NCBI GenBank assembly: GCA_964251665.1
Contig: CAXUKO010000001.1
Location: 600,799 to 664,798 of the forward strand
DNA: 64,000 bases
Origin: JBBQLG01 sp964251665
GTDB lineage: Bacteria; Bacteroidota; Bacteroidia; Cytophagales; Spirosomataceae
Direction: 5' to 3'
The notes beneath the pieces were generated by a model, which made no database searches, was not told the origin of the DNA, and worked only from the letters and a program-made list of their open reading frames with translations. Shown in pieces: positions 59,682-64,000 of this stretch. Each line of letters starts with the position of its first letter. The stretch's first letter is position 1. A program made the translations under genes and the position numbers.

Positions 59682-60167
59682 ATGAAACACCTGTCAGACC
59701 TGCTCCTGCTCGGCGACCCGCGCCTGTATGAAAACTGCGAGCCCGTGCGGGAAGATGAATTGCCGCTTGTAGCCGGTTGGGTAGCCGATCTGCATAACGT
59801 GATGGAAGAAATCCGGGCCCGATATAACTTTGGCCGCGCCATTGCCGCGCCCCAGCTTGGCATTATGAAACGGCTGATTTACATGAATATCGACCGGCCG
59901 GTGGTATTCATCAACCCTGAACTGATCGATCTGAGCGACGAACTATTTGAAGTCTGGGACGACTGCATGAGTTTTCCAAACTTATTGGTTCGCCTGAAGC
60001 GTCATAAATCGCTCACTATTAATTATCTGGATGAGCAGTGGAAGCCGCAGCAATGGCGGATGGAGGACGACCTGTCGGAACTACTGCAACATGAATACGA
60101 CCATCTGAACGGCGTTTTGTGCACCATGCGGGCCATCGATGGGCAGTCGTTTCGGTGGCGCTCCTGA
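59682..60167 (+). CDS. Divergent peptide deformylase-like protein
   Basis: A 161-residue protein of the deformylase fold. The metal ligands are kept: the cysteine in DDCMSF and both histidines with the catalytic glutamate in QHEYDH. The motifs are altered: GxGLAAPQ reads GRAIAAPQLG, and EGCLS reads DDCMSF. It starts MKHLSDLLLLGDPRLYENCE. It may deformylate a special set of peptides or act as a second, non-essential deformylase; activity is not certain. The stop codon lies on the edge of a 30-base palindrome. Confidence 0.82.
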   Translation: MKHLSDLLLLGDPRLYENCEPVREDELPLVAGWVADLHNVMEEIRARYNFGRAIAAPQLGIMKRLIYMNIDRPVVFINPELIDLSDELFEVWDDCMSFPNLLVRLKRHKSLTINYLDEQWKPQQWRMEDDLSELLQHEYDHLNGVLCTMRAIDGQSFRWRS

Positions 60168-60230
60168 CGATTGAGGGTGATTGAGGTGCCATATCCTGGA
60201 GATATGGCACCTCAATCACCCTCAATCGTC
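60166..60230. terminator. Perfect 30-base palindrome overlapping the deformylase stop
   Basis: Arms 60166-60195 and 60201-60230 are exact complements around the loop ctgga. The stop codon TGA (60165-60167) enters the left arm. The centre ccatatc-ctgga-gatatgg resembles the centre at 16850 (gtatc-ctgaa-gatac). Confidence 0.8.
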
Positions 60231-60245
60231 AAGGCCGCTCGTTTG

Positions 60246-60314
60246 GTTAAATCTGAACCTCAGAGTTACGCCGTACCTCCAAGGTACGGCGTAACTCTGA
60301 GGTTCAGATTTAAC
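60246..60314. terminator. Perfect 33-base palindrome overlapping the CDF gene stop
   Basis: Arms 60246-60278 and 60282-60314 are exact complements around the loop cca. The inner stem tacgccgta/tacggcgta is the same as in the 16819 palindrome; the outer stem is different. The stop codon of the minus-strand CDF gene (60310-60312) lies in the right arm. Confidence 0.8.
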
Positions 60315-61233
60315 AATCACCACCCTGGCAATCGCCCGCTCTGGCGTCGATTTCCAGAGTAACATGGTTGATGTTGAGGTGCTCCAACCGGTGACGGACA
60401 TCGCTCTTAAGTGCCATCTCATCGGCATTGCTCAGACCCGGTTTAAGAACGAGATGGGCCGTCAGGGCATTCTCGGTTGTACTCATGGCCCATACGTGGA
60501 CGTGGTGTACATCGCTGACCCCGGTCACTTGCTGAATTTCCGTCTGCACCTCGGCCAGATCAATATCGGTGGGAACCCCATCGAGCGACAGGCGGACACT
60601 GTCGGCCAGCAACCGCCAGGCAGACCCGAAGATCACGGCCGCTACCAGCAAACCCGTCACCGAGTCGAGCCAGAACCAGCCTGTGTAGCGAATCAGTAAG
60701 CCCGAGACAACCACACCCAGCGACACCAGCGCATCAGTGGCTAAGTGCAGATACGCGCCTTTCGTGTTTAAATCGTGGTCTTTGTCCCGAAAGAATAGCA
60801 ACGCCGACCCTAAATTGACAAGTATCCCCAACCCGGCTACCCACGCGACGGGGGCACCGGCCACTGGTTGCGGGTCGTGTAGTCGGCGCAGGCTTTCCCA
60901 GACGATAGCACCAATGGTGACCATCAACAGCACGCCGTTGGTGAGCGACGCCAGCACTGTGCTTTTGCGGTAACCGTACGTAAACGTGGGTGTCGAACTG
61001 GCTTTTGCGAGCCGGAAAGCCAGCAACGAAAGCAGCAGACTGGCTACGTCGCTCAGGTTATGCCCGGCATCGGCTACCAGCGACAGCGAACCGTAATAAA
61101 ATCCGGCACCAAATTCTACCAGAACGTATGCCGTATTGACGACGGCACCGATGATGAGCGCCTGATTAATCCGGTTGCCGGGCGTGAGTGTTGGGCCGTG
61201 ATGATGTCCGGCATGTGCGTGTTCATGAGCCAT
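60310..61233 (-). CDS. Cation diffusion facilitator (zinc/cobalt/cadmium exporter)
   Basis: A 307-residue membrane protein with six helices and a cytoplasmic ferredoxin-like domain. The N terminus is histidine-rich (HEHAHAGHHHG). The metal site shows as DAGHNLSD in helix 2 and HLATDALVS in helix 5 (HxxxD). The loop has TFTYGYRKSTVLASLTNGV. It ends GDCQGGDC, a cysteine pair that may bind metal. It exports divalent cations in exchange for protons. The start at 61233 is preferred over one ten codons upstream. Confidence 0.93.
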   Translation of the reverse strand: MAHEHAHAGHHHGPTLTPGNRINQALIIGAVVNTAYVLVEFGAGFYYGSLSLVADAGHNLSDVASLLLSLLAFRLAKASSTPTFTYGYRKSTVLASLTNGVLLMVTIGAIVWESLRRLHDPQPVAGAPVAWVAGLGILVNLGSALLFFRDKDHDLNTKGAYLHLATDALVSLGVVVSGLLIRYTGWFWLDSVTGLLVAAVIFGSAWRLLADSVRLSLDGVPTDIDLAEVQTEIQQVTGVSDVHHVHVWAMSTTENALTAHLVLKPGLSNADEMALKSDVRHRLEHLNINHVTLEIDARAGDCQGGDC

Positions 61234-61269
61234 TGGTGCAAAAATACGCATCTCCCCCGTCAAACCGTA

Positions 61270-62994
61270 TCAACTCAGGAAATTGCTCCTTACCGTATCG
61301 ACAACTTCGTCGCCATGTCCGCCAATGGTTTCCTTCAGCATATACAGACTAAAACCCCAGGCTTCGTTGAAGGTGATTTTGGGTGGCATCGATAATTCGG
61401 TAGGATTCACGAGTACATCGATTAACACGGGTCCGTTGTGTTGCAGGGCTCTTTCCAAGGCCGGTCGTATATCGCCGGGTTTTTCTACGCGAATGCCCAT
61501 TGCCCCCATCGCTTCAGCCATTTTGGCGAAATCAGGATTTTTTAGATCAGTACCGAACGGTGGTAAGCCAGCCACTTTCATTTCGGTCGCGACAAAGCCC
61601 AGCGACGCGTTATTAAAGATTATCATCTTGACGGGCAGGTTGAACTGAAGGATGGTTAGAAAATCACCCATAAGCATAGCAAAGCCACCATCACCGGCAA
61701 GTGCAACTACCTGACGGTCGGGGTATGCCAATTGAGCACCAATGGCCTGTGGCATGGCGCAGGCCATAGAGCCATGCGAAAAAGACCCCAACAACCGCCT
61801 GTTTTTCGTCATGGTCAGGTAGCGGGCCGCCCAAACCGTTGGCGTGCCTACGTCGCAGGTGAAGATGGCATCATCGGTAGCCAGTTCGCTGAGCGTGGCG
61901 GTAAGGTATTCGGGGTAGATAATACCGTTATCTTCGGTGCCCTGCGCATGGCTATCCAGCGACTTGCGCGAACGGGCATAGTGGTCGAGGGACCGGTCAA
62001 GATGGTCGCGGTCCGTTTTGGGCGTGAGCAAAGGCATCAGCACGTCAATGGTTGCCTTAACGGCACCTACCACACCCAACTCCATCCGGGACCGGCGGCC
62101 CAGTCGCTCCGGCCGAATATCGACCTGAATAATTTTCGCTTTATCGGGGTACCAGTCTTTGTACGGAAAATCGGTGCCCAGCATCAGCAACACGTCGCAG
62201 TCATCAATCGCTCTGGCACCCGACGGGTAACCGATAAGCCCGGTTAGCCCCACATGATACGGATTGTCATATTCAAGGTATTCCTTACCCCGCAGGGCAT
62301 AGACCAGTGGCGCTTTTAACTGTTCGCAAAGTGCCACCACTTCGTCGTGAGCATTGGCACAGCCGCTGCCGCCTAAAATGGTAACCTTATCAGCCTCGTT
62401 CAGTAAATCGGCCATTCGCTGCAATTCCTCGTCGGCGGGCCGTATGATCGGTTTAGGCAGAAAGATGTCGTGCAGTGCCTTTACATCATCTACTTCCTGA
62501 GTCGATACATCGCCCGATAAGACAATCACAGCCACACCCGACATCCCGACCGCGTGCTGCATCGCTGACTGCAGCAGCCGGGGCACCTGCTTGGCCGTTG
62601 AGATCAACTCACAAAAATGACTGCATTCCTGAAACAACCGATCGGGGTGCGTTTCCTGAAAATAATTCGTGCCGATTTCGCTGCTCGGAATGTGCGCAGC
62701 AATGGCCAGTACGGGAGCCATGCTCCGATGGCAATCATACAAGCCATTGATTAAATGCAGGTTACCCGGCCCGCAGCTCCCGGCGCACACGGCCAGTTGA
62801 CCCGTTAGCTGGGCTTCGGCACCGGCGGCAAAAGCGGCCGCTTCTTCATGCCGGTAATGTACCCATTCGATGGCGTCGTGCCGCCGTATTTCGTCCACAA
62901 TACCATTCAGGGAGTCACCTGTGAGCCCGTGAACCCGGCGTACGCCCGCCTTAACGAGCATGTCGACCAGTATTTTTGCGATTGTTTGTGCCAT
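61270..62994 (-). CDS. poxB: Thiamine-diphosphate enzyme, PoxB-type pyruvate dehydrogenase
   Basis: A 574-residue enzyme. The N-terminal domain has GVRRVHGLTGDSLNGIVDEI, the catalytic glutamate in YRHEEAAAFAAGAEAQLTG, and AVCAGSCGPGNLHLINGLYD. The C-terminal domain has the ThDP motif GDGGFAMLMGDFLTILQFNL followed by IIFNNASLG. Overall this matches pyruvate:quinone oxidoreductase, which makes acetate and carbon dioxide. The C-terminal membrane-binding tail of E. coli PoxB is not obvious here. It may link to the acs gene in acetate metabolism, although the two are far apart. Confidence 0.88.
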   Translation of the reverse strand: MAQTIAKILVDMLVKAGVRRVHGLTGDSLNGIVDEIRRHDAIEWVHYRHEEAAAFAAGAEAQLTGQLAVCAGSCGPGNLHLINGLYDCHRSMAPVLAIAAHIPSSEIGTNYFQETHPDRLFQECSHFCELISTAKQVPRLLQSAMQHAVGMSGVAVIVLSGDVSTQEVDDVKALHDIFLPKPIIRPADEELQRMADLLNEADKVTILGGSGCANAHDEVVALCEQLKAPLVYALRGKEYLEYDNPYHVGLTGLIGYPSGARAIDDCDVLLMLGTDFPYKDWYPDKAKIIQVDIRPERLGRRSRMELGVVGAVKATIDVLMPLLTPKTDRDHLDRSLDHYARSRKSLDSHAQGTEDNGIIYPEYLTATLSELATDDAIFTCDVGTPTVWAARYLTMTKNRRLLGSFSHGSMACAMPQAIGAQLAYPDRQVVALAGDGGFAMLMGDFLTILQFNLPVKMIIFNNASLGFVATEMKVAGLPPFGTDLKNPDFAKMAEAMGAMGIRVEKPGDIRPALERALQHNGPVLIDVLVNPTELSMPPKITFNEAWGFSLYMLKETIGGHGDEVVDTVRSNFLS

Positions 62995-63144
62995 CTTGCT
63001 TTAACCGGAATATAGCCCTTGGTCAGTTGTAGGGGTATAACGGGAATCCGACCTGTAGGTTTTTTGGCCAATTAGCTAAAAAAAGCATCCGGCCATCTCA
63101 CTAAATGAAGTACAAAGCGTTGTCTGGTTGATAAAGTTGTTGCT

Positions 63145-63432
63145 ATGAAAGAATCCATCTCGAAGACGTACCTGACCGCCGATGGGAGGGTCGTGGGCTA
63201 CCGCTGGTATCGGGTACCGGTTGTGTTGTGGCTCATGCTGACCGGCTCAATCATTACGGTGTTTGCCTTATTTATTCAAATCATTTTGCTGTTGATTCGT
63301 CAGGAGCCGCTCCGCCCGGAAGACGATTTCAATGTGATGGTGTTTACAATGCTATTGTGCTTAGTGGCCAGTTCGGTATTTGGGTTAGGTATCTATCTGC
63401 TGGTTCGGCCCGAAGAAGCGGGAGAGCAATAG
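63145..63432 (+). CDS. Small two-helix membrane protein
   Basis: A 95-residue protein with a polar, beta-like start (YLTADGRVVGYRWYRVP) and two membrane helices (LWLMLTGSIITVFALFIQII and FTMLLCLVASSVFGLGIYLL), ending in an acidic tail. No family recognised. It diverges from the poxB-like gene and precedes another small gene that has its own promoter box. Confidence 0.6.
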   Translation: MKESISKTYLTADGRVVGYRWYRVPVVLWLMLTGSIITVFALFIQIILLLIRQEPLRPEDDFNVMVFTMLLCLVASSVFGLGIYLLVRPEEAGEQ

Positions 63433-63481
63433 CGGTTATTTTTAATCAACCATACGTATCTACTAATCAGCGTTCCAACCT

Positions 63482-63489
63482 TACCTTTG
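63482..63489 (+). promoter_or_regulatory. -7 promoter box directly before the next start
   Basis: TACCTTTG matches TAnnTTTG and ends four bases before the ATG at 63494, suggesting transcription starts at the start codon. Confidence 0.5.
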
Positions 63490-63493
63490 TTGC

Positions 63494-63871
63494 ATGCAAA
63501 AAGTCGTATTATATAGTCTTCTCCTGGCGACGCTGCTGCCCAGCATCAGCCCGTGGGGAACGATTATGTACTACAATGCGAACAAGGCTTACATCGCCCG
63601 CGTCCTCTGCGAAAATCGGGACAGGCCTCAGCTTCACTGCGACGGGAAGTGCTATCTCGCCAAAAAACTGAAAGCTCAGCAGGATCGTCAGGATAAAGAA
63701 ACGACCAGCCGCGTTCAGAATGCCCCTACGATTACCCTGTTCTGCAGCGACCGGTTCTCGTTTAATTTTACCCGGTTAATTCTGGCCGATTTAGCCAGTA
63801 CAGTGCCCGATTACCTCCTCAAAACATACCTGATTCCTCAGGTTGCCCTCTTTCAGCCGCCCCGCGCCTGA
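63494..63871 (+). CDS. Exported hypothetical protein with a CDGKCYLxKKL motif
   Basis: A 125-residue protein with a signal peptide or single N-terminal helix (VVLYSLLLATLLPSISPWG), then YYNANKAYIARVLCENRDRP and HCDGKCYLAKKLKAQQDRQD, a motif with three cysteines that I recall in small Bacteroidota exported proteins near metal or TonB-type genes. The C-terminal part holds further hydrophobic stretches. Function unknown; the cysteines may bind a metal. Confidence 0.65.
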   Translation: MQKVVLYSLLLATLLPSISPWGTIMYYNANKAYIARVLCENRDRPQLHCDGKCYLAKKLKAQQDRQDKETTSRVQNAPTITLFCSDRFSFNFTRLILADLASTVPDYLLKTYLIPQVALFQPPRA

Positions 63872-64000
63872 ATACCTCCATCTTCCTTTTTCATCATGCC
63901 AATTGTTTTTGTCATGCTGACGCAGGAAGCATCTTAGAGATTCAGTTGTATTGATTGATTAGGTTGTACATCTACAGGCGGCATGGAGAGGGTAGTCACG
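63872..64000. other. Window end: non-coding, with a repeat-like fragment
   Basis: No gene. The segment tcatgctgacgcaggaagcat at about 63912-63932 resembles a short dispersed repeat I recall between genes in many Bacteroidota. The copy cannot be checked further here because the window ends. Confidence 0.35.

Noticed and set aside
1..64000. tRNA, rRNA, intact insertion sequence or prophage
   Set aside because: No cloverleaf-type sequence ending in a CCA context, no rRNA-like conserved stretch, and no transposase, integrase or phage structural gene was recognised on either strand.

Overview
The window is chromosomal DNA from a member of the Bacteroidota, most likely Cytophagales of the Spirosoma type. 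Supporting signs are gliding genes (the C-terminal end of gldG beside dnaN; mutY-ssb-gldE), promoters of the TAnnTTTG class, starts mostly without a purine-rich ribosome site, a 29-residue basic ribosomal-type protein seen in this phylum, many exported proteins ending in -AQ signal sites, and DUF1080, kelch and sorbosone-dehydrogenase-like genes. Genes are dense. I saw no rRNA, tRNA, CRISPR array, intact insertion sequence or prophage.

Layout. 0-3.7 kb: gldG end, dnaN, a Tet-like exporter, yqgE. 4-7.4 kb: a partial complex I operon (nuoA, an exported protein, nuoB, a decayed ParE-type toxin-antitoxin pair, nuoC); no nuoD follows, and nuoN stands alone at 46 kb. 7.4-9.8 kb: a thioredoxin-fold protein without catalytic cysteines and a second decayed toxin-antitoxin pair (Doc type). 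9.8-19.6 kb: a catalase lacking the heme-tyrosine region, an aldo/keto reductase, an M1 aminopeptidase lipoprotein, an asparagine-synthetase-B-like exported protein, two DUF1080 proteins and a kelch protein. 19.6-23.5 kb: acetyl-CoA synthetase, a small membrane protein and a metabolite:proton symporter, plausibly one acetate-use operon. 23.8-31 kb: kup, a nucleotide-sugar epimerase, uvrA and an unknown membrane protein. 31-37.5 kb: gldE-ssb-mutY diverging from HU-TPR-small basic protein-RNase G. 37.5-41.5 kb: a candidate peptide-modification locus with two regulators. 41.6-49.8 kb: dnaG, purF, nuoN, terC, cytochrome c, cvfB. 49.9-64 kb: a DHA2 exporter, an uncharacterised two-gene membrane operon, endonuclease V, a subtilase, a sorbosone-dehydrogenase-like protein, csaA, a divergent deformylase, a CDF exporter, a PoxB-type enzyme and two small membrane or exported proteins.

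The most promising candidate for an undescribed system is at 37.5-39.1 kb. It holds a 55-residue peptide with a repeated LSFTA motif and its own promoter. The next gene pairs an LpxL/HtrB-like acyltransferase fold (HX4E changed to HX4R) with a C-terminal tail resembling a PqqD-type peptide-recognition domain. This is a pattern reading, not a database match.

The second theme is a set of about sixteen long, mostly perfect intergenic palindromes. Several abut or overlap the stop codons of convergent genes. Some share an inner core while their outer stems differ from locus to locus.
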